Source: Aequoribacter fuscus (lineage in GTDB: Bacteria > Pseudomonadota > Gammaproteobacteria > Pseudomonadales > Halieaceae). Taken from it: 64,000 nt of DNA. Within the stretch, counting starts at the first letter, position 1; each line of letters opens with the position of its first letter. The DNA is taken from positions 2,170,001 to 2,234,000 of the forward strand of contig NZ_CP036423.1 in assembly GCF_009910365.1 (NCBI RefSeq), read 5' to 3'. The position numbers and the translations under genes were made by a program. Positions 53,440 through 62,077 of this stretch are shown here, one piece after another. The notes beneath the pieces were generated by a model. That model searched no databases, had not been told where the DNA came from, and saw only the letters and a list, made by a program, of their open reading frames with translations.

Positions 53440-53718
53440 ATGAAATGGACTTATGACTCAATTACCGCAACACCCGAGGCTGTATCTCGCGTAATCGAGA
53501 TGGCTTGGGAAGACCGCACGCCTTTCGAAGCCATCGAACAGCAGTTTGGCTTGGCCGAGGCCGAGGCCGACACCATTAAACTGATGCGCCAACAACTAAA
53601 ACCACGAGCCTTTAAAAACTGGCGAGCCCGTGTGTCGGGCCGAAAAACCAAACACCAATCTCTGCGTGACCCCTCTGTAAATCGAGGCTATTGTCCGACG
53701 CAATACAAACAGCGCTAG
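53440..53718 (+). CDS. TIGR03643-like small basic protein
   Basis: A 92-residue basic protein matching the TIGR03643 (DUF2805) family: an N-terminal VSRVIEMAWEDRTPFEAIEQQFGL, a LMRQQLKPRAFKNWRARVSGR middle and a short tail ending YKQR. The N-terminal part has a helix-turn-helix look and the middle is Arg/Lys-rich, so nucleic-acid binding is conceivable but untested. The start at 53440 gives the family length; a start at 53404 is possible. It diverges from the thiolase and converges on the esterase. Confidence 0.8.
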   Translation: MKWTYDSITATPEAVSRVIEMAWEDRTPFEAIEQQFGLAEAEADTIKLMRQQLKPRAFKNWRARVSGRKTKHQSLRDPSVNRGYCPTQYKQR

Positions 53719-53734
53719 TGCGTTGAGGCCTCGG

Positions 53735-55513
53735 TCATAACACCGAGGTCGTGCCGTACTGCTCTATCAAGGCATTCTTGACTTCAAGTTGGAAGGCGAC
53801 GGCATCAAACTGCTGACAATACGTCCATTGCGCGAAGCGCTCATAATCCGGTTGACCGACCTTGGTCAGTGTCTCCCACCCTAGGAGGCAACGCTCCTGT
53901 TGGCTCATGTGGTCAAAGCCTTCGATACGAGCCAATAAGGAATCGATAGTGTCAGTATCCTTCGCAGTACGCAGGGCATCTTTAACGTCAAGATGGATAA
54001 AAGCTCGTTCCTCGGTGGTGTATTCGGGCCATGCCACGCGCGTTTTTGGCTGGGCGGAACGCGAAAATTCAGCCCAAGCACCCATCATTAACTCCATCAT
54101 TTCTTGACGCTCTTCTGAGTCAGGATAAACCCAGGGAGATACCGGCCCATAAGTAAACGCACCGGTCAAAAAGGCAATATCTATCCCGTGTGCTGCGCCA
54201 ATAATTGCAGGGAAATCGGCAAAGAATGACGTCTCTTGATCGTCCCAGTCAAAACGATAGGCATACAGATCGGTGTAGCCAGCGTCTTGCAAATACGTTA
54301 ATGGTTGGTCAACACCACGTACTTTCCAAGCTGCCGAGCGTACGCGAATCCAATCTTGATAAACCGCAGCGTCTTTAACTTTGAGTCTTGGTGGCAACAG
54401 CTTGGTGAAAGGATAGCTTGCCTCGACAAAGTATCGATGCGTACCGAGCCACAGAGTCACCTCGTCACGGTTCGCCCCAGCAATGACCGGCACGTTTTTA
54501 GCGTATCGTGGATCGCCCAGGGCTGCCATAAAACCCTGCTCAGGTATCACTACACCGTCGGCCACGGTAAGCGGCACGTCACCGTCACCATCGAGCTCGT
54601 AGTAAGCTTCGTACAAATCGTGGGCATTAAGACCTCGCAAAGTATCTGCCGACGCCAAGGGGTCTACATCCAACTGCTGCAGCAGCTGCCAGCTCGTGCG
54701 GCGCATTGTTGGGTCGGCGTTGTCGCGATTAAACGCTTGCTCGGGCGTAGCAGACTTAACGTAGCCCGATTGCGAAATTGCCTTGTGAAACAACCCATCA
54801 GCAAGGGGTGATGCCAACATTGCGAAAACGTTATGGCCACCCGCCGATTCGCCAAAGATTGTCACATTATCAGGGTCACCCCCAAATCCCCGGATGTTCG
54901 TCTTCACCCATTTTAGTGCCTCAATGATGTCTTGGTGCCCGAAGTTAGCGGCGCCTCTTAATTCGCCACCTTCTGTTTGTATCGAGGGATGCACAAACCA
55001 ACCAAGCGGTCCCAAACGATAATTAAAGGTCACAACAATCACATCTTCGCGGCGCACTAACTCATCGAAGTTGTAAAAGCCCTTGTAACCCGAGGTATTA
55101 CCACCACCATGGATCCAAACCATCACAGGCTTCTCAGCACTAATCGAGCCGACTTGGGCTTTGATATCCATGTACAGGCAGTCCTCAGTACCGACTATCC
55201 CCTCTCCCGGGACACCGCCCGCATCATAAGCCTGTTGAACGCAGGCAACACTATCGCGAGTGTCGGACAGCAATTGTGCGGGAATCAAAGCATTAGGGGC
55301 TTCGTATGGCACTGGAGCTCGCCATCTCAGCTCACCAACAGGTGCTTGGGCGTAAGGGATGTCGCGCCAAGTCAATACATCTTGGCTAACCGAGGGTACT
55401 GCGCGTCCTGATTGCGTCGCGACCACATAGTTCTGGGCCACTTGAGGATCGATATCTACTGATCTGCAGGCCGCGAGGCCAATAAGTATTAAAAGAAGGG
55501 CTAAACTTCGCAC
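53735..55513 (-). CDS. type B carboxylesterase lipoprotein
   Basis: A 592-residue alpha/beta hydrolase. A GTG start with GAGGTG upstream leads to a lipoprotein signal ending IGLAAC, so it is exported and lipid-anchored. Family blocks: EDCLYMDIKA, the oxyanion loop WIHGGGNTSGYKG, the nucleophile elbow FGESAGGHNVFAML and the catalytic histidine region GAAHGIDIAFLTGAF. Para-nitrobenzyl esterase-like enzymes hydrolyse a broad range of esters; the substrate is unknown. It diverges from the GntP permease gene. Confidence 0.9.
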   Translation of the reverse strand: MRSLALLLILIGLAACRSVDIDPQVAQNYVVATQSGRAVPSVSQDVLTWRDIPYAQAPVGELRWRAPVPYEAPNALIPAQLLSDTRDSVACVQQAYDAGGVPGEGIVGTEDCLYMDIKAQVGSISAEKPVMVWIHGGGNTSGYKGFYNFDELVRREDVIVVTFNYRLGPLGWFVHPSIQTEGGELRGAANFGHQDIIEALKWVKTNIRGFGGDPDNVTIFGESAGGHNVFAMLASPLADGLFHKAISQSGYVKSATPEQAFNRDNADPTMRRTSWQLLQQLDVDPLASADTLRGLNAHDLYEAYYELDGDGDVPLTVADGVVIPEQGFMAALGDPRYAKNVPVIAGANRDEVTLWLGTHRYFVEASYPFTKLLPPRLKVKDAAVYQDWIRVRSAAWKVRGVDQPLTYLQDAGYTDLYAYRFDWDDQETSFFADFPAIIGAAHGIDIAFLTGAFTYGPVSPWVYPDSEERQEMMELMMGAWAEFSRSAQPKTRVAWPEYTTEERAFIHLDVKDALRTAKDTDTIDSLLARIEGFDHMSQQERCLLGWETLTKVGQPDYERFAQWTYCQQFDAVAFQLEVKNALIEQYGTTSVL

Positions 55514-55741
55514 AGGCGCGCACCTCGTGTTTGATAATGGTTATGCCAATTATGTCGTTATTGATTACGCTGAACTCTCTGCTCTGGCTCACCCAGAGAC
55601 GTCCAAACTGAATACTAGCCCGTTTAGCATAACTCACTTAGGCGCAAAATGGGCGAACTAAGAAAAAGTGAGACTGGCCACTGATGGCAGAATACGGCAC
55701 ACTTTGCCGCTTACCATAAAGCGATAAAAAAGGTTTTGGCT

Positions 55742-57097
55742 ATGACGACTCTAGGTTTGCTGGGCAGTGTTGTTCTGCTGATTTGGCTAGCATTGCGCGG
55801 CGTGAACATTATTTTTGCTTCTTTGCTGTGCTCGTTAATTGTGATTCTTACAAACGATCTTCCGTTCGCTGCGGGGCTTGGCGAATACTTTTCTTTCGGG
55901 CCTTTGGGCGCATTCACGTTTGCCGGTAAGTTTTTCTTGCTGTTTGCAGCCGGCGCCATGTTTGGCCGCGTTATGGGCGACAGCCACGCAGCTTCCAGTA
56001 TTGCGCTGTCGTTAGTCCGCAAACTCGGCGCGGATCGTGCTTTATGGATTACCGTATTAGCCTGCGCGCTGCTCACCTACGGTGGCGTTGTCGTATTCGT
56101 CGTGATTTTTGCCATGTATCCCCTCGGGCTTAAGTTGCTACAAGAGGCCAACATACCCAAGCGCCTGTTTTGCGCGGCGCTGGCGTTAGGGGCCGGCACA
56201 TTTACGCTTACAGCACTGCCCGGTACACCGTCTATTCATAACGTCATCGCCAGCGTCAGTCTCGGCACCGACTTATTCGCAGGTTTTTGGCCCGGCGTTA
56301 TCGGCGGCCTCGCCATGTTCGGATTAGGTATGTGGTATCTCGAACGCGAGCGAAAAAAAGCGCAATTAGCAGGTGAGGGATTTGAGGCTGGCCCTAACGA
56401 TCGTATTGTCGACCTTCATGACGACGATTACCCGTCGTGGCTGACCAGTTTACTGCCGCTAGCGCTGGTGCTTGCATTGATTATTTTGCCTCGTGTATTT
56501 GCCGACAATGCTTCGTCGGACTCCATGCTCGCCTCTGCGTTAGCGTTTGCCAATTCGCAGCCCGTGATCTGGCCAAGCTTGGCACTGATTATCGGCTCAG
56601 TGCTGGCCTGTATTCTTTTCCCAGTGGTGCGCCCGCAAGCTCTACACATCATGGGCCACGGCACCAACGACGCCATAATCCCGCTGATCAACACCGCTGC
56701 GGTTATCGGCTTTGGTGGCGTTGTAACCAAGACCATTGGCTTCGAGGCCTTTACAACGGCGATGCTAGATTCTGGTCTACCGCCGCTGTTGTCCGCCTTC
56801 ACATCAGTCAGCCTGGTATCGGCTATTACTGGATCGGCGTCCGGTGGCTTGCAAATCTTCATGCAAACCTTGGCGCCAGCCTATCTTGAAATGGGCGTCC
56901 CAGTAGAGGATCTACACCGAATCGCCACGATTGCAAGCGGCGGTTTTGACTCGTTGCCCCACTGCGGCGCAGTCGTGGCCATGTTGACGATTACAGGGCT
57001 GACCCACAAGCAGGCCTATAAAGATGTGGGGATTATTACCGTGGTGATTCCTGTGGTGGTGTGTCTGGGATTGATAGCGGGGATGATGGTTTTGTGA
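55742..57097 (+). CDS. GntP family permease
   Basis: A 451-residue inner-membrane transporter with about 12 hydrophobic helices of the gluconate:H+ symporter (GntP) family. Blocks include GVNIIFASLLCSLIVILTND, the AAGAMFGRVMGDSHAASSIA segment and LPGTPSIHNVI. Members carry gluconate, 2-keto-sugar acids or hydroxyacids; specificity is not evident. AAAAAGG eight bases before ATG 55742 favours this start over a TTG two codons earlier. It stands alone without sugar-acid catabolic genes. Confidence 0.88.
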   Translation: MTTLGLLGSVVLLIWLALRGVNIIFASLLCSLIVILTNDLPFAAGLGEYFSFGPLGAFTFAGKFFLLFAAGAMFGRVMGDSHAASSIALSLVRKLGADRALWITVLACALLTYGGVVVFVVIFAMYPLGLKLLQEANIPKRLFCAALALGAGTFTLTALPGTPSIHNVIASVSLGTDLFAGFWPGVIGGLAMFGLGMWYLERERKKAQLAGEGFEAGPNDRIVDLHDDDYPSWLTSLLPLALVLALIILPRVFADNASSDSMLASALAFANSQPVIWPSLALIIGSVLACILFPVVRPQALHIMGHGTNDAIIPLINTAAVIGFGGVVTKTIGFEAFTTAMLDSGLPPLLSAFTSVSLVSAITGSASGGLQIFMQTLAPAYLEMGVPVEDLHRIATIASGGFDSLPHCGAVVAMLTITGLTHKQAYKDVGIITVVIPVVVCLGLIAGMMVL

Positions 57098-57224
57098 GGA
57101 TTCCCAGCTAACAGCCAAGATTTAAGGGCTAAGGTTTAAGTCCTCGCGAATACGCTCCTCTTCATTAAACGCTATATTTTTCGCGTTCGCGTAGCCTTAA
57201 ATATCCATGGGTATTAGGTATATT

Positions 57225-57824
57225 CTAACCGTCGCAGGTTAGCCCGCCAGCTAGGTCCCCAACACGAGACGATCCCGCCGCGCCCAAATAAACGGCGCGA
57301 GCGCGGCCCGCATCACCACGGTCATCGCAAACGGTGAATGTACCTGACTGATAATTGTTTGACGCATCGCGAGTAAAGCCACTCCCATCGAATGACACAA
57401 AAGATTCGATCCCCGCACTACCCACTATCGTTACGAGCACGTCTAAGCCCTGTTTCACACGCACACGTTGATCACCATTACCGTCGACTGTTGTGTCATC
57501 TGTTGAGTCGCCGATTGTTCCCGTATCCTCAAAAATCATCCAACCTTGCGACCAGTCACCACTAGTCGCACAAGAAGTGCCATCACTACTTTTGCAGATT
57601 GTGACACGGGATGAGCGCGCGACCGCTGTGCTTCTGGCTAAAGCCATACTATTTTGCAGACCGTTAGCACCCAAGCGCAAACGTGAATCCTTGATGATGG
57701 TAGTTAAACTGGGAGCCCCTATCAAAGCAATGATAGCAGCGATCGCGAGCACAACTATCAATTCGATCAATGTCACCCCAGTTTGACGCGGCATTAATCG
57801 GCAGGTGCGGTTTGCTTTACTCAA
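57225..57824 (-). CDS. fimT: GspH/FimT-type minor pseudopilin
   Basis: A 199-residue minor pilin. The prepilin peptidase site is RQTGVTLIELIVVLAIAAII, with cleavage after the Gly before VTLIE, followed by a GspH/FimT ectodomain with three to four cysteines. The start is a TTG at 57824 overlapping the stop of the preceding gene, with GGAG six bases away; an ATG ten codons later lacks a ribosome binding site. Last gene of the minor-pilin operon. FimU is an equally possible name. Confidence 0.82.
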   Translation of the reverse strand: MSKANRTCRLMPRQTGVTLIELIVVLAIAAIIALIGAPSLTTIIKDSRLRLGANGLQNSMALARSTAVARSSRVTICKSSDGTSCATSGDWSQGWMIFEDTGTIGDSTDDTTVDGNGDQRVRVKQGLDVLVTIVGSAGIESFVSFDGSGFTRDASNNYQSGTFTVCDDRGDAGRARAVYLGAAGSSRVGDLAGGLTCDG

Positions 57825-58564
57825 GTATCACTCCGTAGCTTAAGCTCGATGCTAGACGTTAAGCTTGCCAGATAATCCAGCACGTAGTAAATGAATAAAG
57901 CAATGCCGAACATTTCCATGAACTCTTCAAGCGAATACAGCAAATAATATTTCAAAGAGCGCACGCCTGCTTCTTTGGCGGCCTCGTATTCCGCAGCACT
58001 GATCATCTCCACTCCGATAGCGCCACCGACAAATATTGCACCCGACAGAATCAAACCCAGTCGTGTTTTGTTGGGTAGGCGCATCAAGAAGGGAAAGTAG
58101 GCTGCAGCAAACCACGCGGTCAGAACGCCGTAAGGCACTACCCAGAGCCAGTACAAGTATCCACCACGTTCAAACCGATCATGAAAATGGCTACCGATCA
58201 TTTCGTGAATTGTTGCGCCCTCATCGATGCCCAAAAAAATAAGCACCAGACCAAGCACCAACCAATAGCTCTGATCTCTCGGACATAACAAACGGCAAAC
58301 CTTAGATACCAAAAGCGAACAAAACCCGGCAAAAATTAACTGGGTCGTAGAGTAAATCGTAGGGATGTTGTGCTCGATACCAACGTCAAAATATTCTGTA
58401 ACTCGATAATACTTTCCATCATAGAAATATTTTGCAAATACAGACACAAGATTTAGGGTTTGAATAAAACACACAGCGCCCAGCAAATAAAAATAAAGTG
58501 TTCTGGGCGCCAATGCGATTACGGTTGACCTAAGCAATTCCCCTGAATTATCCGCAGTCGACAT
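57821..58564 (-). CDS. uncharacterised six-helix membrane protein in the pilin operon
   Basis: A 247-residue inner-membrane protein with about six hydrophobic helices. Charged residues sit inside or next to helices: FLGIDEGATIHEMIGSHFHDR (a DE-x4-HE cluster), a glutamate in GVEMISAAEYE and YSLEEFMEMFGIALFIYYVL (an EE-x2-E cluster). Such buried acidic/His residues could bind a metal or form an active site. I do not recognise a named family, though similar membrane proteins with DE...HE motifs exist in many bacteria. It lies between pilX and fimT and overlaps the fimT start, so it is co-transcribed with pilin genes. Confidence 0.7.
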   Translation of the reverse strand: MSTADNSGELLRSTVIALAPRTLYFYLLGAVCFIQTLNLVSVFAKYFYDGKYYRVTEYFDVGIEHNIPTIYSTTQLIFAGFCSLLVSKVCRLLCPRDQSYWLVLGLVLIFLGIDEGATIHEMIGSHFHDRFERGGYLYWLWVVPYGVLTAWFAAAYFPFLMRLPNKTRLGLILSGAIFVGGAIGVEMISAAEYEAAKEAGVRSLKYYLLYSLEEFMEMFGIALFIYYVLDYLASLTSSIELKLRSDT

Positions 58565-58631
58565 ACCACAAGACCCTCGGCGATATCAGCGCTGAAGCCG
58601 GCTTATTGCACACAAAGAGAACGAAAATCCC

Positions 58632-60569
58632 TTATTGGCAAGCTCCACAATAGTCCTCACTATGATTTTGGTGCCCATTCCAAGCTGACTTGTTTACTTC
58701 AATCGTGTTTCCATTGTGACAAATTTCTACTTTGTTTTTCCCGCTGGGCTTGCACTCACTTAAGTCTTGCTGACTGGCATTATTGGAGCCGTCATCGTCT
58801 TCAGAACTATCGTCACTCTCTGAACCGTCACTTGACTCTTCAGAATCGTCTCCATCATCGCTACTCGACCCGTCATCAGACTCTGCAGAATCGTCATCAT
58901 CCTCATTGTTTGATCCATCATCGGCCTGCGCAGAATCGTCATCATCCTCATTGTTTGATCCATCATCGGCCTCCGCAGAATCGTCATCATCCTCATTGTT
59001 TGAGCCATCATCGGCCTCATTGTCATCCGAGTTAGAACCGTCATCACCCTGATCGTTTGAGTTAGAGGAACCATCGTCAGCGATCGCATCACAGTTAACA
59101 CTAGCCTCGCCGGAGCCATTGTTTGAAGAGCCAGTACCTGAACCGGCATCATCATCCTGTTCACACGCCGTTGCGCCACCGGCCACAAAATCAATATCAC
59201 CTCGGGTGTAGAACAACAAGGCATAATCTGAGGTTGAGCTTGAATCATCGCTCACATCGCCAGAGAACTCAAAATGCGTATCGTGGTTATCGTAGTCCTC
59301 AGTAATCACGTTGTAGCCCCAAATAGAGCCTTTATAGTCTACACCACGGAGGCAAACCGTTGCTTTTGGCGCATACAAGCGCCCACCGAAAAAGTTGTTC
59401 GACGGATGTGTATTATCATTACCACTGCTTTCGACTTCACGAATACGAACCTCGTCGCTCCCACCAGAGCACGAGGTATGGTCATCTTGACCCCCAAAGT
59501 TGGCGTAAATCGAAATCTGATCTTGAACCGAGGCACCATTGCCACCGCCAACGGCTGATAGAGTCACGTCGCGCAAATCAATTTCACCTTGCCCGTCGGC
59601 TCCCACAAAAATGTTTAACGCCACTGGATCGGAGTTATTGGGATTAATGCGAATTGTTACGTCTTCAAAATCCCATTTATCTTTGATGTAAATGTTGTAA
59701 GTGCCGGCCGAGAAGGTAATAGTTTCGCCGTCGACGTCGTCCCAGTCGTCGAAATAATAGTCGCCCGCCGAGGAAAATGATTTTTTATCGTCAGGTTGGT
59801 AAGACGGACTATCATCGACATAAGTTTCAAACTCGCCAAAAATCACTGGAAGATTCAAAGGGTCACAACTCGCGGCGTCAACCTGACCTAAAGTACCAAC
59901 TGCCCCCGACACATCCTCCTCATCGACATAATACGCGTCGCCATTAATGCTTGCACCTGAGCTCGTATCCAACATCGAGGTCGACAATTTAGTACGAACG
60001 TCGCCAACGACTCGCGTATCGTCTTTTAGATTGACATTTCGACAACCCACGATGGCATCATCCCAAACGCCCGCGGTCGCGACGTTTCTAACAACAACAC
60101 CCGCCGTCAACGATTGAGTCGCCAACGAACCACCACTTGAACCGCTGCGAACACCTACAACCGACACTTTATAGATGTTGTCACCATTATCGTCAGTCGC
60201 GGGCTCGCCACCATTCATGATGTAAGATACGACGTAAGTGTATCCATCCTCTGAGACTTTTTCACATTCCCAGTTAGCTGGATCCTCAGTACTCAAATTT
60301 TCCGTGCAAAAACCGTTCGTAAACACATCGCCATTGGTCAAGTCTGCAACAGCTTGCTTGAGGCCTTTCTCGGCATTGCGTGTTGCGTCGTCAGCAGCTT
60401 TGGAGTTAACCGATGTGCGCTCCTGTACGACGGTCTGCTCAACGGTGCTAAGGCCCGCCAAAGCCAATAAAGACAGAGTAACAACGCTTACCAACAAAAC
60501 CGCCCCTTTTTGCTTGGAGGGCAAAGTTTTGAATTTTTGGTAAGGTACTTTGATATATTGCGCTGCCAT
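58632..60569 (-). CDS. pilX: PilX-like minor pilin with large ectodomain and acidic repeat tail
   Basis: A 645-residue protein. The PilX-type N-terminus (KQKGAVLLVSVVTLSLLALAG, about residues 19-39) is the pilin helix with prepilin cleavage after Gly. The ectodomain (about 170-460) resembles the beta-rich region of DUF7305-type proteins. Residues about 465-605 are an Asp/Ser/Asn/Glu-rich low-complexity tail with three identical-class 15-residue repeats, and the last 40 residues hold KVEICHNGNTIEVNKSAWNG with spaced Cys and His. Usual PilX is under 200 residues. GGGGGAG precedes the ATG. No pilY1 is nearby. Confidence 0.8.
   Translation of the reverse strand: MAAQYIKVPYQKFKTLPSKQKGAVLLVSVVTLSLLALAGLSTVEQTVVQERTSVNSKAADDATRNAEKGLKQAVADLTNGDVFTNGFCTENLSTEDPANWECEKVSEDGYTYVVSYIMNGGEPATDDNGDNIYKVSVVGVRSGSSGGSLATQSLTAGVVVRNVATAGVWDDAIVGCRNVNLKDDTRVVGDVRTKLSTSMLDTSSGASINGDAYYVDEEDVSGAVGTLGQVDAASCDPLNLPVIFGEFETYVDDSPSYQPDDKKSFSSAGDYYFDDWDDVDGETITFSAGTYNIYIKDKWDFEDVTIRINPNNSDPVALNIFVGADGQGEIDLRDVTLSAVGGGNGASVQDQISIYANFGGQDDHTSCSGGSDEVRIREVESSGNDNTHPSNNFFGGRLYAPKATVCLRGVDYKGSIWGYNVITEDYDNHDTHFEFSGDVSDDSSSTSDYALLFYTRGDIDFVAGGATACEQDDDAGSGTGSSNNGSGEASVNCDAIADDGSSNSNDQGDDGSNSDDNEADDGSNNEDDDDSAEADDGSNNEDDDDSAQADDGSNNEDDDDSAESDDGSSSDDGDDSEESSDGSESDDSSEDDDGSNNASQQDLSECKPSGKNKVEICHNGNTIEVNKSAWNGHQNHSEDYCGACQ
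58882..59016 (-). repeat. three tandem 45-base repeats inside pilX
   Basis: Copies at 58882-58926, 58927-58971 and 58972-59016 differ at only a few bases each and code for ADDGSNNEDDDDSAE-type units of 15 residues. Flanking sequence holds further degenerate DDGS/DDSSEDD units. The Asp-rich pattern resembles calcium-binding or spacer tails. Copy number can change in frame. Confidence 0.95.
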
Positions 60570-60587
60570 AAGGTGTCTCCCCCGACA

Positions 60588-61586
60588 TTAATTGCGTCTA
60601 AAGTTGCGAATCGTCGCAACCGTACTAAAATCTCGCGTTACTGGGTTATTGCCCAATGACGTAATCGTGTATTCAAACTTAACCGCTAACACTTTGTCCC
60701 AATTGCCACCCACGTTACTTCGGGATACGTATTGCTCCACTGATCCGTCTGAGCCTGATGCAAAGCTACCGCCGCTCTCGATCTGGGCGTCGATACCGTA
60801 GCGCATATTGAAATTTTCGATCCCTTCTACCAGCTCGACTTCAGCGCCGGAGTTTAATTGAAGGTAAAATGAGTTACCGCCGCGACCATTGTCGGCCACA
60901 TAAAAACGTCGAACATCCAACTTCATTACGCTAGTCTGGGGGGCGTAAGTGCAACCTGGCGTACCTGTACCGCAACTGGTTGGCTCATATGTTAAGACGG
61001 TAGCACTATTTACCGCCGCGACTTGAACTGCTGTTGCCTGGGAACAGTTACTCAACACCACCGTATCACCCGCGCTAAAACTATGACCGTCGGCGTTAAA
61101 CGAAATTTGGCGATCAGCGGCGTCACCACCATTTAAAACTATCTCGGCAGGACAAGCAGCCGCGTTGCTAGGGTCTACAGCACAGGTCGTTGCCTGCGAA
61201 GCTGAAATCACGGAGTAAATTGTGATGATGTCACTACTAACGGATCTTGAAATCCCTAAACCACTGGCGTCAGTGCTCTCGTTGGCGTAGAGGTATGGAT
61301 GCATTGTGTCCGCTGTCGGCGTAATGTCGAGATAAAGCTTATCGTTGCTATCCGGCAAACAGCCCCAATACCCTGCGCCAGAGAAAGAAGACCGCAACAC
61401 CTGCGACATCACTCGACCGTTCTCTACGACAACTGCGCCCAATCGCTGATCGGCCCAGGAAGCTCTGGCGGTTGAGTAAATTTCCAAACTACCCGCCAGC
61501 AGCAATGCCCCAAGAGCAAGGGCAATCATAATTTCGACGAGCGTATAGCCTTTTGCAGCCCGGCGTGCGCGTGGCGAGAGAATCAC
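60588..61586 (-). CDS. pilW: type IV pilus minor pilin PilW
   Basis: A 332-residue minor pilin with prepilin site AAKGYTLVEIMIALALGALLLAG at the N-terminus and an ectodomain of about 290 residues with several cysteines (GYWGCLPD, TTCAVD, AACPAE, CGTGTPGC). The GTG start at 61586 overlaps the pilV stop by four bases (GTGA) with GGGG five bases upstream; the longer frame to 61667 lies in pilV. It primes pilus assembly with PilV, PilX and FimT/U. Confidence 0.9.
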   Translation of the reverse strand: MILSPRARRAAKGYTLVEIMIALALGALLLAGSLEIYSTARASWADQRLGAVVVENGRVMSQVLRSSFSGAGYWGCLPDSNDKLYLDITPTADTMHPYLYANESTDASGLGISRSVSSDIITIYSVISASQATTCAVDPSNAAACPAEIVLNGGDAADRQISFNADGHSFSAGDTVVLSNCSQATAVQVAAVNSATVLTYEPTSCGTGTPGCTYAPQTSVMKLDVRRFYVADNGRGGNSFYLQLNSGAEVELVEGIENFNMRYGIDAQIESGGSFASGSDGSVEQYVSRSNVGGNWDKVLAVKFEYTITSLGNNPVTRDFSTVATIRNFRRN

Positions 61587-62077
61587 AATGTCACCCCGAT
61601 AATCAGCAGGTCTACGTCGATTGAAAATGAAGCAATGTCGTTGTCCGGCGCACCGACTTCCAACCACCGCGCGGTGAGTGTTAACTCGCCGGATGCGCCA
61701 TTACCTGAAACAGAAACGCGGTTAGAATAGTCATCGCCCTCCCAGGGTAGCTGCACCTTGATTTTTTGTAGCCATTCCCACTGATCGTAGGCTGCTAACT
61801 GTTGCGGCGTGCAGCTATTCTCGGCGCAATTGGTAGGTGCCGTATCCCATAGACTGCTATCGACCGTATCGTAGTAACCATCAAGCACACCAACTTGGTT
61901 CGCATACATGCGTTCTGAGTATTCGGTGGTCAGCAATCCCGCTGTCGAACTGTAGTAAGTGCCCCGAGCTTTCTGAGATGCATAAATATCCATCTGCAAA
62001 AAGCCAATCAGCCCTAAGGCCAGAATAAATAAAGTCACCAAGACTTCAATTAAGGTAAATCCCCGCCGATTCGTCAT
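61583..62077 (-). CDS. pilV: type IV pilus minor pilin PilV
   Basis: A 164-residue minor pilin. MTNRRGFTLIEVLVTLFILALG is the prepilin site and helix, followed by the PilV pattern LGLIGFLQMDIYASQKARG and an ectodomain with a likely disulfide in CAENSC. The ATG at 62077 overlaps the stop of the preceding pilin gene by four bases (ATGA); the longer frame to 62134 is a shadow of it. It overlaps pilW by four bases as well. Confidence 0.92.
   Translation of the reverse strand: MTNRRGFTLIEVLVTLFILALGLIGFLQMDIYASQKARGTYYSSTAGLLTTEYSERMYANQVGVLDGYYDTVDSSLWDTAPTNCAENSCTPQQLAAYDQWEWLQKIKVQLPWEGDDYSNRVSVSGNGASGELTLTARWLEVGAPDNDIASFSIDVDLLIIGVTL

Noticed and set aside
55386-55637. Minus-strand 83-codon frame overlapping the esterase start
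   Set aside because: It is a shadow of the esterase 5' end and promoter region with no protein features.
58882-59016. Regular repeats considered as a CRISPR array
   Set aside because: The 45-base units are contiguous, in frame and without unique spacers; they code for the PilX tail.
58783-59052. Plus-strand Ser/Glu-rich frame opposite the pilX tail
   Set aside because: It is a low-complexity mirror of the acidic repeats, with no ribosome binding site.
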